Below the pieces are notes generated by a model. That model worked only from the letters and a program-made list of their open reading frames with translations, did no database searches and was not told the origin of the DNA. This document shows positions 1 through 8,619 of a stretch of 64,000 nucleotides of DNA, piece by piece; position 1 is the first letter of the stretch; each line of letters opens with the position of its first letter. Origin of the DNA: an uncultured Flavobacteriales bacterium. GTDB lineage: Bacteria; Bacteroidota; Bacteroidia; Flavobacteriales_D; Sanyastnellaceae. A program made the position numbers and the translations under genes. The stretch spans positions 62,001-126,000 of the forward strand of contig CALKGK010000036.1 in the NCBI GenBank assembly GCA_938085105.1, in the 5' to 3' direction.

Positions 1-411
1 CAGCGTCCGAGCACTAGAGTATCCATCTCCATGGAAATGCCCGTGATATATATGCTCAGCACAGAGAAAAACTTGGATCAGGAAGAGCAAAAATGGCTCG
101 CCTCGGCCATGACAAAAAAACTCAGCTCTGAGGGGTATGTATTCACTGAGCGCATCGATCAAGCGGATTATCTTGTATACATTTCAGCTGAAACCAGAGA
201 AGGCGGAACATCTCAAGGTTTTCATGTGGCCTACTTGAACATGAATGTACAAGTGAGAACCCACAACGATGATATTATATATCAAAGTAATCTGAACGAC
301 ATTAAAGGTTTGCAGCTCAATTACCGCGCAGCAGGCATTGAAGCATTTAAAAAAGGCGCCAAGCAACTAGAAAAAGACATCTGTAAAGATATTGTAGATG
401 CAATTTTTTAA
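1..411 (+). CDS. Hypothetical protein, C-terminal part (5' end outside window)
   Basis: The reading frame is open from base 1 with no stop before the first ATG at 31, so the gene very probably begins to the left of the window and this is its last 136 residues. The visible part is a mixed alpha/beta domain with a YLVYISAETREGG stretch, a strand-rich middle and a final amphipathic helix of the type A..AF..A..QLE..I, which resembles small periplasmic domains that accompany LPP20/CsgG-like lipoproteins. No catalytic motif is visible. An LPP20 lipoprotein starts 41 bases downstream on the same strand, so the two are likely co-transcribed and may act together at the envelope. The function is not recognised; the envelope assignment is inferred from the neighbour. 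Confidence 0.65.
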   Translation, partial: QRPSTRVSISMEMPVIYMLSTEKNLDQEEQKWLASAMTKKLSSEGYVFTERIDQADYLVYISAETREGGTSQGFHVAYLNMNVQVRTHNDDIIYQSNLNDIKGLQLNYRAAGIEAFKKGAKQLEKDICKDIVDAIF

Positions 412-451
412 TTTGGCACAGTTTATGAATTATCCGAATCAAACAAGCGAC

Positions 452-1042
452 ATGAAAAAATTCACTTCAACCAGAAATTTGAGCTTCCTATTGGGAATGT
501 TCATTTTATCAATAGCTTTCACAAGCTGTAAAAGAAACAAAGGAACAGAAGAGCCAAAACAGCCGGCTGGAGAAGTTCTTATTAACGAGTATTGCTCAGG
601 AGACAAGTACTATTCAGACAACAAGACTTTTAGAGCTTCAGCTACTGGAGAGTCCATGAGCAGAGAAACGGCGAAGAAAAAAGCACGTTCAAATGCTGAA
701 GACGAATTAGCAAGAACCATCTCTTCTACGCTTCAAATTGTAACTGATAATTACGTAAACTCTTCTACCTTCAATAACAAAGAAGAAGTTACTGAGACCT
801 TCAACAACTTGGCAAGAACTGTAGTTGATCAGAAGCTTAGAGGTGCCATCACTATTTGTGAGCAAACCACTCAGAAAGCCAATGGTAATTACGTGAATTA
901 CATCGCCCTTGAATTATCAGGAGATGACATTGCACAAGCTTACAATGAAAGCTTATCGAAAGACGAGCGCATCAAAGCAGAGTACAACTACGAAAAGTTC
1001 AAGGAAACTTTTGAAGCAGAAATGGAAAAACTAGGAAACTAG
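452..1042 (+). CDS. LPP20 family lipoprotein
   Basis: Predicted 196-residue lipoprotein. The start at 452 is preferred over an in-frame ATG at 398 because it directly precedes a lipoprotein signal peptide (MKKF, a hydrophobic stretch, then a lipobox ending FTSC). After Cys comes a charged linker and a domain with the LPP20 pattern: ASATGESM, then A..KARSNAEDELARTI, then a region with T..VV.Q.LRGA and a final IALELSGDDI strand. LPP20-type proteins are surface or outer-membrane lipoproteins without a known reaction. The gene follows another envelope-type gene and is closed by a strong terminator at 1065-1094, so the two form a short transcription unit. Confidence 0.75.
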   Translation: MKKFTSTRNLSFLLGMFILSIAFTSCKRNKGTEEPKQPAGEVLINEYCSGDKYYSDNKTFRASATGESMSRETAKKKARSNAEDELARTISSTLQIVTDNYVNSSTFNNKEEVTETFNNLARTVVDQKLRGAITICEQTTQKANGNYVNYIALELSGDDIAQAYNESLSKDERIKAEYNYEKFKETFEAEMEKLGN

Positions 1043-1064
1043 TTCCCGAGCTTATCGTATATTT

Positions 1065-1094
1065 AAAGACCTCCATTGTGAGGTCTTTTTTTTT
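1065..1094 (+). terminator. Rho-independent terminator
   Basis: A perfect 9-bp stem (AAAGACCTC pairing with GAGGTCTTT, loop CATTGT) runs into a stretch of T. It ends the LPP20 lipoprotein unit just before the promoter of the next gene. Confidence 0.9.
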
Positions 1095-1107
1095 GCTAAC
1101 CTAAACT

Positions 1108-1139
1108 ATTGTGCCTCAATACCTCTTTTCGTATTTTTG
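1108..1139 (+). promoter_or_regulatory. Bacteroidota-type promoter of the GCTD-repeat T9SS gene
   Basis: ATTG at 1108-1111, a 20-bp spacer, and TATTTTTG at 1132-1139 fit the Bacteroidota consensus (TTTG, about 19-20 bp, TAnnTTTG) with one mismatch in the upstream box. Initiation about 7 bases later would leave a leader of only about 10 bases before the ATG at 1156, which supports that start. Confidence 0.5.
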
Positions 1140-1155
1140 GGGTCTATATTATAAT

Positions 1156-4100
1156 ATGAAAAACCGGTCTACCCTCCTCCTTTTCATTGCTGCCTTTTGT
1201 GCATTCTCCTTGTTACCGCACTCCTCTTTTTCTCAAGTTTTTGGAACGCCCCTCTATGAATGGAACTTTACTTCTGGAATTCCGGCAGATTGGGAAAATG
1301 AAAGTGAAGATGGCGTTTCTGAATGGGAGTATCGCGGACCGAATACGACTCCTTCAAATGCCATTGCATCTCGCGGCTCTTGTGCTTCCAGTTCCGTTCC
1401 TTTGGCCTCTGAAACTCTCGCCGATGGTTTTCTCATTTTCGATTCGAATTATTGGGATGATGATGGAGGTGCATGTGGCGGGAACATCGGCGGGGGCCCA
1501 GCACCTGGACCACATCTAGCTTGGCTTACGACCAATAGTTTTAGCCTTGCTGAAAACCCAGAAGCAACGTTAACCTTTCAACAACAATATAAGCACTACC
1601 TCTCTGGAGGAACCACCTCCACAACAAAAGTATATATATCCATCGATGGAGGTGAGTTTGAACTCTTGCTTGACAATAGCTCGGAAGGAATTTCAAACTC
1701 AGAAAATGTGGAGTGGGTTTCGATTCCTCTTACAACCATCGCCGGAGGTTCAAGCGATGTTCGAATACGGTTTGAATTCTCTGGTTTCTACTACTGGTGG
1801 ATGATTGACAATGTAGTTGTTTTTGAACCGAGTGAAAACGACCTTGTGCTCTACAATGCGAACTACAGCACCTTCGTCCAAAATCTTGAAAATATCTTCT
1901 TTGATCAGGAGTACAATTTCTATCCACTCAACATGATCCCGCAGTTGGAACTCAGTGCACGCGGACAAAATATTGGCGGACAAACACAAACCAACACCAA
2001 ACTTTCTGTAGAGATCAATCGTGGAATAACCAACGTACTTTCAGCAGATTCTCCACTTGAAGATTTATCGCCAGGACAAAATAACAACTGGCAATTACCA
2101 CCTTGGACCCCTCCATCAGTTACAGGAAGATATACCATTGATTTTGCCCTTCAACAAGACCAAATCGATCAAACCATCGGTAATAATTTGGCCAGCAAAG
2201 ACTTCCACCTCACAGAGCACACTTTGGGGCTCGATGAAGGTGTAATGGAAGACCAGTTCATGCCCAATGCAGGTTATCAAAACTCTGCTTACCGTATCGG
2301 TAACGTATATGTGGTGGAAGAACCCAACCTACAATTGCACAATGTTGCTGTTGCTTTTGGCGATAGTAGTATTGTAGGAACCCAAGTCCGCGCTCAGGTA
2401 TATTATTTCAACAACGACAGTATTGTTTACGGAGGCAGTGAAAATTATGAGATCAATTCCTTCGACCTAAATGGGATCGGAGATGACTTCATGGTTCACA
2501 TCCCTTTGATTGAACCCATCACCCTGGTGGAAGACACCAACTATTATGTAACCATTGAGTGCGACACCAACGAAGGTGAGCGCATGGTTGTTGCTCGAAG
2601 TGGAAATGCCATTCCTTTCACATCCTTCGTTAATTACGAGTTGAACAATTTTGGGGGCTACATGCTGAAGTATCCTATGGTGCGGATGGAACTCTTCTCC
2701 GCAAATGAAACACCTGGATGTACCAATCCGCTCGCGTTCAACTTTGATCCGAACGCAGATACGGACGATGCGTCTTGTCGTTTTGCTGGATGTACTGACC
2801 CCGAAAACAACAACTACGATCCCACTGCCAATTGGGAAGACGGATCGTGTTTTGTGGTGGGCTGTTTGGATGAAGAAGCTGACAATTACAATCCTGAAGC
2901 AGAACAAGAAGGTGATTGCATCTATTCTGGTTGTACAGATCTGAATGCCACAAACTACGACCCTCAAGCCAACGAAGATGATGGTAGCTGCTTTCGAGAA
3001 GGATGTTTGGAACCTGAGGCAGACAATTATGACCCATTAGCTGACACTCCTGCAGATTGTATTTACTTCGGATGCACGGACGAAAGCGCTGTGAACTATG
3101 ACCCCAACGCCAATACGAATGACGGAACTTGCTTTTTCTCACAAGCTGCATTTGAGCTTAATGCTGATGTTATTTGTTTGCCCGGACAACTCATTCTTTA
3201 CAACCAAACCAATCTCGATCCTGAAGCCACTTGCGAATGGCGCCTCGACGGTGAAGTGATCAGTACAGATTGTGTGGACAGTTTGGTTATTGATTTGGTG
3301 AATGAAGGAGAATATAACCTCGCTTATTCCTATACCTTGAACGGCTTTGAAACAACGTTTGAGATAAATGGAGTGATTGGAAGCCTCCCTCCTAGTGATG
3401 CCGAAATTCAAATCACCCCAAATACATTTGAACTATCCTGTGCTAATTGTCAAGCAGAAAACGAACTTGCTTGGTTCCTCAACGGAGAATTACTGAACAA
3501 CACAGAAAGTTCCATCACCCCTACTTCCAGCGGAAATTACAGCCTTCAGCAAATCAACAATGTGGGATGTGGTGGAAGTTTGAGTTCCCTCGACGTGAAC
3601 CTTCCTCAAGGTTGTTTGGATGAAAATGCCACCAATTATGATGAGGAAGCGCTCGAAGATAATGGCACTTGTTTTTACGAATCCGCAGAATTTGCGCTGG
3701 CGAGCAATACCATTTGCGCTGGCGCAATTCTCGAAGCATTCAATAGCACAAGCGTGAACCCAGAAGCCAGCTGTTCGTGGTATGTCAATGGAGAACTATA
3801 TTCAGAAGATTGTGGATCTACGGTTGAGTTTATTTTCGACCTACCCGGAACCTATAGTATTGAGTACGTTTATTCGCTTTTCGGTTTTGAAAGCGCTTTT
3901 CTTATTGAAGATATTAGCGTACTGGAATTACCAGAACAACCCGTCATTCTTTTTGATGAATTGAGCAGTACGGTTTTCTGTGTCGATTGTAATGGTGAAA
4001 GCTACCAATGGCTGAACAACGGAAGTGACATCCCAGGAGCAGACGAAGTGGTTTATACTCCTTTGGAAAATGGGAGTTACAGTTTAGTTGTGAGTGATGA

Positions 4101-4398
4101 AAATGATTGCACTAGCAGCTCCGAAGAACTGAATGTCATCATTAACAGTGTAGAAGTGCTAGCGCCGGCCAACTTCCGATTGTATCCTAATCCAAGCAGT
4201 ACGTACACTTGGGTGGAATCCAATGAAGTTATGCAAGTGATTACACTTCGAGACGCACAAGGAAAAATCATTGAAGCGTGGGATGTGAATTCAATGACCT
4301 TTGAAATAGACACCCAGAAGCTCTCCTCAGGATTGTATTTCCTTGACCTTCAAATTGAGGGTAGACTCGAACAACTTAAACTACTCGTTCGCCCATAA
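1156..4398 (+). CDS. T9SS type A sorting-domain protein with GCTD calcium-loop-like repeats
   Basis: Predicted secreted protein of 1080 residues, using the ATG at 1156, which gives a clean signal peptide (KNRSTLLLF to SSFSQ). The first 240 residues form a jelly-roll-like domain (WNFTSGIPADW, WWMIDNVVVFE) like those often found in Bacteroidota adhesins and hydrolases. At residues 521-659 (bases 2716-3132) are six tandem repeats of about 22 residues of the form GC.(D/E)..A.NYDP.A..DDG.C; a seventh stands alone near residues 820-840. Their spaced Asp/Asn and paired Cys recall thrombospondin type 3 calcium loops. Ig-like segments follow. The end (LYPNPSSTYTW to GLYFLDLQ) is a type A sorting domain for export by the type IX system. 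A cell-surface binding role is likely; no catalytic site is seen. Confidence 0.85.
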   Translation: MKNRSTLLLFIAAFCAFSLLPHSSFSQVFGTPLYEWNFTSGIPADWENESEDGVSEWEYRGPNTTPSNAIASRGSCASSSVPLASETLADGFLIFDSNYWDDDGGACGGNIGGGPAPGPHLAWLTTNSFSLAENPEATLTFQQQYKHYLSGGTTSTTKVYISIDGGEFELLLDNSSEGISNSENVEWVSIPLTTIAGGSSDVRIRFEFSGFYYWWMIDNVVVFEPSENDLVLYNANYSTFVQNLENIFFDQEYNFYPLNMIPQLELSARGQNIGGQTQTNTKLSVEINRGITNVLSADSPLEDLSPGQNNNWQLPPWTPPSVTGRYTIDFALQQDQIDQTIGNNLASKDFHLTEHTLGLDEGVMEDQFMPNAGYQNSAYRIGNVYVVEEPNLQLHNVAVAFGDSSIVGTQVRAQVYYFNNDSIVYGGSENYEINSFDLNGIGDDFMVHIPLIEPITLVEDTNYYVTIECDTNEGERMVVARSGNAIPFTSFVNYELNNFGGYMLKYPMVRMELFSANETPGCTNPLAFNFDPNADTDDASCRFAGCTDPENNNYDPTANWEDGSCFVVGCLDEEADNYNPEAEQEGDCIYSGCTDLNATNYDPQANEDDGSCFREGCLEPEADNYDPLADTPADCIYFGCTDESAVNYDPNANTNDGTCFFSQAAFELNADVICLPGQLILYNQTNLDPEATCEWRLDGEVISTDCVDSLVIDLVNEGEYNLAYSYTLNGFETTFEINGVIGSLPPSDAEIQITPNTFELSCANCQAENELAWFLNGELLNNTESSITPTSSGNYSLQQINNVGCGGSLSSLDVNLPQGCLDENATNYDEEALEDNGTCFYESAEFALASNTICAGAILEAFNSTSVNPEASCSWYVNGELYSEDCGSTVEFIFDLPGTYSIEYVYSLFGFESAFLIEDISVLELPEQPVILFDELSSTVFCVDCNGESYQWLNNGSDIPGADEVVYTPLENGSYSLVVSDENDCTSSSEELNVIINSVEVLAPANFRLYPNPSSTYTWVESNEVMQVITLRDAQGKIIEAWDVNSMTFEIDTQKLSSGLYFLDLQIEGRLEQLKLLVRP
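2716..3132 (+). repeat. Six tandem GCTD-type repeats within the T9SS protein
   Basis: Six protein repeats of about 22 residues, pattern GC(T/L)(D/E)..A.NYDP.A...DG.C, lie head to tail. The DNA copies differ strongly from each other although the protein pattern is kept, which suggests an old array under selection and not a recent expansion. Successive Cys probably form disulfides and the Asp/Asn positions probably bind calcium (inference from similarity to thrombospondin type 3 loops). Confidence 0.75.
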
Positions 4399-4461
4399 GT
4401 AGATTCAAGGCAACTTAATTGCGCAAGATTTCGTTATCTTTAACGGATAAGCTAAGAACTA

Positions 4462-5382
4462 ATGCGCGCTCGAGTCTACCTGCTTTTAATTGTTGTTTCT
4501 ATTGTTTCGGCACTTGCTTCTTGTAAAAAGGAAGAAGTGGTGTTTGAAGACAATACCATTCCACCCTATTCGGAGATCCCAACAGTGGTTGTTCAGAACT
4601 ACGTGAACCGGCTGTTCATCGACCTTATCGGGAGAGAACCCTTGGACTCAGAAATGGAACTTGAGGTGAGCCTTCTTGAAGAAGCCAACCTGAGTACTGA
4701 ATCTCGGGTGAACTTAGTGAATCAGCTGATGTTCGATACGGCTCCGCTCCCTGGTGACAGTTCCTACACTTTTGCATATCACGTCAAGTTGTACGACGAT
4801 TTGAAAGCACGTTTTTTAGAAGGTGCTTCAGAAGATGTTTTGAATTTTGAATATGGAATCTTCCGTGGGCAAGCCATTTCCGACTCCATCAACGGAAATT
4901 TTTCTGCTTATACCTTGAATATGCAAGAAGCCAATCGCATTGCTTTGGTGCAATCATCCCGTTCTGAACTGCAAAATGGTGAAATCTTGATTGATGAAAT
5001 GGTGAAACGGATGCTCATCAACAGCATTTATGACCAAATCAACATGAACAGCTTCAATTTCATCAATGCCACGTACAACGACCTCTTTTTCCGATTCCCA
5101 ACAGCGAGTGAACTTGATCTTGCCTACAACGTGATTGAATTCAACCAAGCGGCTACGATCTATGGTAGCTTGGCACAAACGAAAACGGATTATGTCGACA
5201 TACTCATCTCCAATGGTGAATTTGACGAGGGAATGATCATTTGGGCATACGAGTCTTTACTCGTCCGAACACCGAGCAGCAATGAAGTTTTTGATCAGGT
5301 CATTCCGTTCAGCAACAACTACAATTTTAAAGAAGTACAACGAACAATTTTAATAAGTGATGAATATGCAGGCTTTGATTAA
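4462..5382 (+). CDS. Lipoprotein with DUF1549/DUF4214-like repeats
   Basis: A 306-residue lipoprotein: a signal peptide ends in the lipobox ALASC, followed by KKEE. Three segments share a pattern of an aromatic or Leu-rich helix, then R.P(T/S/L)..E and a second helix: YVNRLFIDLIGREP near residue 48, YNDLFFRFPTASE near 205, and YESLLVRTPSSNE near 265 ending in LISDEYAGF. The first resembles the start of DUF1549, found with DUF1553 and DUF1501 in Planctomycetes; the later ones resemble DUF4214 modules. It is the first gene of a closely packed operon running to 13085, and its end overlaps the next gene. The function is unknown; the link with a DUF1501 gene downstream supports a joint envelope role. 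Confidence 0.7.
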   Translation: MRARVYLLLIVVSIVSALASCKKEEVVFEDNTIPPYSEIPTVVVQNYVNRLFIDLIGREPLDSEMELEVSLLEEANLSTESRVNLVNQLMFDTAPLPGDSSYTFAYHVKLYDDLKARFLEGASEDVLNFEYGIFRGQAISDSINGNFSAYTLNMQEANRIALVQSSRSELQNGEILIDEMVKRMLINSIYDQINMNSFNFINATYNDLFFRFPTASELDLAYNVIEFNQAATIYGSLAQTKTDYVDILISNGEFDEGMIIWAYESLLVRTPSSNEVFDQVIPFSNNYNFKEVQRTILISDEYAGFD

Positions 5383-5860
5383 AAATGGTTTGGTTCTGAT
5401 TGTGCTCACGTGCACGCTCTTTTCCTGCAAACCCGAACCCGAAGCGAGTTTCATCTTAAACGATGTTGAGCTCTACCCCTCCAATGCAGGGAAAACCAAA
5501 GAGAAAACCAACGAACAGTTTGTGGCCATTCTTCATGCCAACCTCTTTCAAACTGCCCTTTCCGCTAATGACGTTTATGATGTGAACCGTTGCATAGAAA
5601 GCATAGGAGATAAAGAATTAGCTCGCGAAGTCATCATCAGCAATTTCATGAACGATCCCGCAGTTCAACTACCCAGTGTGGAAGAAATGAACGCAGATAT
5701 CGACCAATTCATTGAGGACACCTACGTTCGCTTTTATGTTCGCTACCCAACGGAAGCAGAGAAAACCTATTTGAGAAACTTCATCCAGAATAACCCATAC
5801 GTAACGCCAGAGATTGTTTATTTCTCCTTTGCCTTATCGGATGAATACATGTACTACTAA
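5360..5860 (+). CDS. Lipoprotein, small companion of the DUF1549-like protein
   Basis: A 166-residue lipoprotein that overlaps the preceding gene by 23 bases (ATG at 5360; an in-frame ATG at 5366 is equally possible). The signal peptide ends LFSC before KPEPE. The C-terminal third repeats the pattern of the upstream protein (YVRFYVRYPTEAEKTYL, then FALSDEYMYY), so the two probably arose by duplication or by splitting of a longer DUF1549/DUF1553-like protein. The overlap indicates translational coupling. No enzymatic motif is seen. Lipidation at the cytoplasmic or outer membrane is inferred from the signal alone. Confidence 0.65.
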   Translation: MNMQALIKNGLVLIVLTCTLFSCKPEPEASFILNDVELYPSNAGKTKEKTNEQFVAILHANLFQTALSANDVYDVNRCIESIGDKELAREVIISNFMNDPAVQLPSVEEMNADIDQFIEDTYVRFYVRYPTEAEKTYLRNFIQNNPYVTPEIVYFSFALSDEYMYY

Positions 5861-5871
5861 GCCCAGCCATT

Positions 5872-7206
5872 ATGAAAAGAAGAGAATTCATCAAAAAAGC
5901 CGGACTCACCGCGGCAGCTGCGGCTAGTTTACCTTACATCCTTCCGAGTGGACGACTATTTGCTGCGAGTGGACGACAAATGAGTCAGCACGTGGTTTTG
6001 GTTATGTTTGCCGGTGGAGTTCGACAACAAGAATCTGTTCTGCAGCGCTATCTAGACGATAGTCAGGAGAACGAACCCTACCCCGGGAACATCATGTACA
6101 ACATGTTCACTGGAGATGCACCAACGCAGAAAATCGTATACGGAACAGGTCAAGGAGGAATATCACCCATCCCTTCCATTCTTTCTTCCAGCCTACAAAA
6201 TCAAGGAACCCTATTCTCCGAAGTGAGGGCGCTGAGTGCCGGACATTATGGAGGATTGAACAGCATGATTCAGGGGTCCATGGTCACCACTCAGGGATTG
6301 AAAAACCGCCCAGTAAACCCAACGCTTTTTGAATATTTACGCAGGCACGGTGGCTTGAGCGCAACCGATACTTGGTTTGTTGGAAATGGAATTGCGAACT
6401 CGGTTCCCTTGTTGAATTACAGCGCACATCCTGATTATGGGGCACAATACGGAGCAAACTTCTTTGCGCCTTCCATCACCTTTAACAACGTGGGGCAAAC
6501 CTTTTTGGGAGACGCGAAAGTATATCACCCAGAAAACGAACTTTCTCCAATGTACGCATTGAAGCAATTTCTCGACAACTCCTTTGAGAACTATGGATCG
6601 GGACTTCTTGCTCTTGGAAACACGGAAGATGAAAAACAGAACATCAAAGCCTTCATGGAAGAAATGTTCACCAAAACCGAGAACGGCACCATTGCTCATC
6701 CTCCGGTAATGGATAATAACGATACTGCAACGCTGGGGTACACCTGTGAGCTTTTGAAGTGGTTCAAGCCCGCGCTCACAGTGGTTAACTTGAACAACGT
6801 TGATGGTTGTCATTCCGACTTCACTGGCTACCTACAAAGTTTGCACCGAGCGGATCATGGCGTTGGACACCTTTGGAATTTCATTCAGAACGAAATCCCG
6901 GAAATGGCGGGAAATACCACCATTATCGCAACACCAGAATGCGGACGAAACCTCAATCCAAACAATATTCTTGACGTGAACGATTGGAGGGCCTATGATC
7001 ATTCCGACGAAAACTCACGCAGAATATTTAGTTTGATGGCCGGACCAACAACACCATCCAATTTGGTGATTGGCGGTGAAGGAAATCCCATTGGACAAAT
7101 TAGCGATACGATGATGACCGTGGCCGACATTCTTGGGGTGATGCCGGAAGTTCAGAATGCCGGACACACTGCACCAGGAACGCAAACACTCTTCAACTAC
7201 ATCTAA
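5872..7206 (+). CDS. DUF1501 family protein with Tat signal
   Basis: A 444-residue exported protein. The N-terminus (RREFIKKAG, then a hydrophobic Ala-rich helix to FAASG) is a twin-arginine signal, implying export in folded form, often with a metal bound. The body matches DUF1501, a branch of the alkaline phosphatase/sulfatase-like superfamily: QHVVLVMFAGG near residue 40, GCHSDFTGYLQSLHRADHGVGHLW near 315-340, TTIIATPECGRN near 355, and DHSDEN near 380, which supply His/Asp/Glu as possible metal ligands. The GGVRQQES stretch is unlike the GGNDGLN of many DUF1501 proteins, so catalysis is uncertain. It lies between two lipoprotein genes and a cytochrome-like lipoprotein, with a 1-base overlap (TAATG) to the latter. 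Confidence 0.8.
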   Translation: MKRREFIKKAGLTAAAAASLPYILPSGRLFAASGRQMSQHVVLVMFAGGVRQQESVLQRYLDDSQENEPYPGNIMYNMFTGDAPTQKIVYGTGQGGISPIPSILSSSLQNQGTLFSEVRALSAGHYGGLNSMIQGSMVTTQGLKNRPVNPTLFEYLRRHGGLSATDTWFVGNGIANSVPLLNYSAHPDYGAQYGANFFAPSITFNNVGQTFLGDAKVYHPENELSPMYALKQFLDNSFENYGSGLLALGNTEDEKQNIKAFMEEMFTKTENGTIAHPPVMDNNDTATLGYTCELLKWFKPALTVVNLNNVDGCHSDFTGYLQSLHRADHGVGHLWNFIQNEIPEMAGNTTIIATPECGRNLNPNNILDVNDWRAYDHSDENSRRIFSLMAGPTTPSNLVIGGEGNPIGQISDTMMTVADILGVMPEVQNAGHTAPGTQTLFNYI

Positions 7207-8174
7207 TGAAAAGAAACATCAGAACCGTCGTCCTGCTTTTTATGGGGGCACTGCTCGTTTTCTTCACAGCGTGTAAAAAAGACGAAGTTGAAAATCCTTA
7301 TGAAGAAATTGAGCGCAGCGTTGCAGTGGACAATCCCAGTGTTGATGACATTCCTGTGGGCAATTTCGCTTGGCTTCATGGAAAGATTTTTGCGCCCACC
7401 TGTGCCAACTCAGGGTGCCATGATGGAACCTTTGAACCTGATTTCAGGAGTATCTCTTCTTCCTACAATTCTTTGGTGAATCACCCCGTGATCTCCAACA
7501 ATGCCGAAATGAGCTTTGAAGTCAGAGTACTCCCAGGAAATGCTAGTGCATCACTCCTGAACGAGCGTCTAACGGCCAACATTCCCAACTCTTCAGGAAT
7601 CATGCCTTTGGAAGTCGATGAGGCATCAGATTGGGACAGCTTTTCATCAGCATACATTTCCAACATTCAGGCTTGGATCAATGGCGGAGCTTTGGACATG
7701 TATGGGAATCCACCTTCAACGGGGTCGGGCAACCTACCTCCGAGTGTCGACGGATTGGTCGTATTCCCTCAAGGAAACACCACCGACCCTTTCGGACGAA
7801 ACCCCGATGAGCCAGGAATTACTCCCATCGAAGTGAATGCCGGAGTGATAGATGTTTGGGTGAAGGTGAGTGACGACCAACTTGACCCAACAACTTTAGG
7901 AACGAACGAATTGCTTTTTGCCTCCAGTACAAGTGAACTCGAGAATGCAAGTCCTGTTGTTTTCAACAGCACCAATTCCATCATAGCAGAGGATTTTGGC
8001 GGAAATCCGGCTTCTTTTTATCATCGCGCCAGCATTGATTTGACTGGAGCTGCTGTGGGCGACACCTTTTTTCTTCGAACCCGTTTTGATGATGGTGTAA
8101 ATCCTGAAGTTTCCATCCCCAACGAGGGAAGTAACCCTTTCATAACCGCCATTTTTGTAATCAAAGTCGTATGA
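7206..8174 (+). CDS. c-type-cytochrome-like lipoprotein (CX4CH motif)
   Basis: A 322-residue lipoprotein (lipobox FFTAC, then KKDEVE). Near residues 62-70 the sequence IFAPTCANSGCHDG gives a Cys-four residues-Cys-His motif, one or two residues longer than the canonical CXXCH heme site, followed by FEPDFRS and, 70 residues on, SSGIMPLE, whose Met could be the second axial ligand. This layout (IF.P.C...GCH to MP) is typical of single-heme cytochrome-like modules in large Bacteroidota and Planctomycetes proteins. The last 130 residues are an Ig-like domain. Start and stop are fused with its neighbours (1-base overlap before, 4-base ATGA overlap after). Heme binding is plausible but unproven. Confidence 0.7.
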   Translation: MKRNIRTVVLLFMGALLVFFTACKKDEVENPYEEIERSVAVDNPSVDDIPVGNFAWLHGKIFAPTCANSGCHDGTFEPDFRSISSSYNSLVNHPVISNNAEMSFEVRVLPGNASASLLNERLTANIPNSSGIMPLEVDEASDWDSFSSAYISNIQAWINGGALDMYGNPPSTGSGNLPPSVDGLVVFPQGNTTDPFGRNPDEPGITPIEVNAGVIDVWVKVSDDQLDPTTLGTNELLFASSTSELENASPVVFNSTNSIIAEDFGGNPASFYHRASIDLTGAAVGDTFFLRTRFDDGVNPEVSIPNEGSNPFITAIFVIKVV

Positions 8175-8617
8175 GAAACTACTCCTTCCATTTTCTGATC
8201 CTATTGCTGCTTTTGCTCACATCATGTAAAAAAGAGGAAGTGCTTGACCCCGTGCCAAGCATTGAGTTCAAGAGCATTTCTGCGAGTGAGGTTGAGAACT
8301 TCAACAATCAATTGGTGGTGAAAATTGCTTACCAAGATGAAGATGGAGATCTGGGGGAACAGGATCCGGACAGCTATTCTTTGAGAATTCGCGATGCCCG
8401 TTTGAACGATTTTGATTGGTATCACATTCCCCCATTAACACCAGATAACGAAGCCTTGAATATTGAGGGGGAATTTGAAATTGAGTTGAACGCCCTCTTT
8501 CTCCTAGGAAACGGAGATCAAGAAAGCACTACCCTGTCATTTCAACTGCGGGACCGCGAGGGAAATTGGAGCAACACCGTTCAATCTCCGCTCATTCTCA
8601 TTCTTGACAGCCTCTGA
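8171..8617 (+). CDS. Small hypothetical lipoprotein
   Basis: A 148-residue lipoprotein with a signal peptide ending LLTSC and then KKEEV. The remaining sequence is a single beta-rich domain with an acidic AYQDEDGDLGEQDPD loop, likely to bind calcium, and a closing LSFQLRDREGNWSNT stretch, which is the look of a one-domain cadherin/Ig-like fold. It overlaps the cytochrome-like lipoprotein gene by ATGA and is followed two bases later by the large adhesin gene, so it belongs to the same operon. No known function. Confidence 0.65.
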   Translation: MRNYSFHFLILLLLLLTSCKKEEVLDPVPSIEFKSISASEVENFNNQLVVKIAYQDEDGDLGEQDPDSYSLRIRDARLNDFDWYHIPPLTPDNEALNIEGEFEIELNALFLLGNGDQESTTLSFQLRDREGNWSNTVQSPLILILDSL

Positions 8618-8619
8618 GC

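Noticed and set aside
2467-2967. Long minus-strand frame within the GCTD-repeat gene
   Set aside because: It mirrors the repetitive codon pattern of the real gene, has no family features, and is fully covered by a convincing plus-strand gene.
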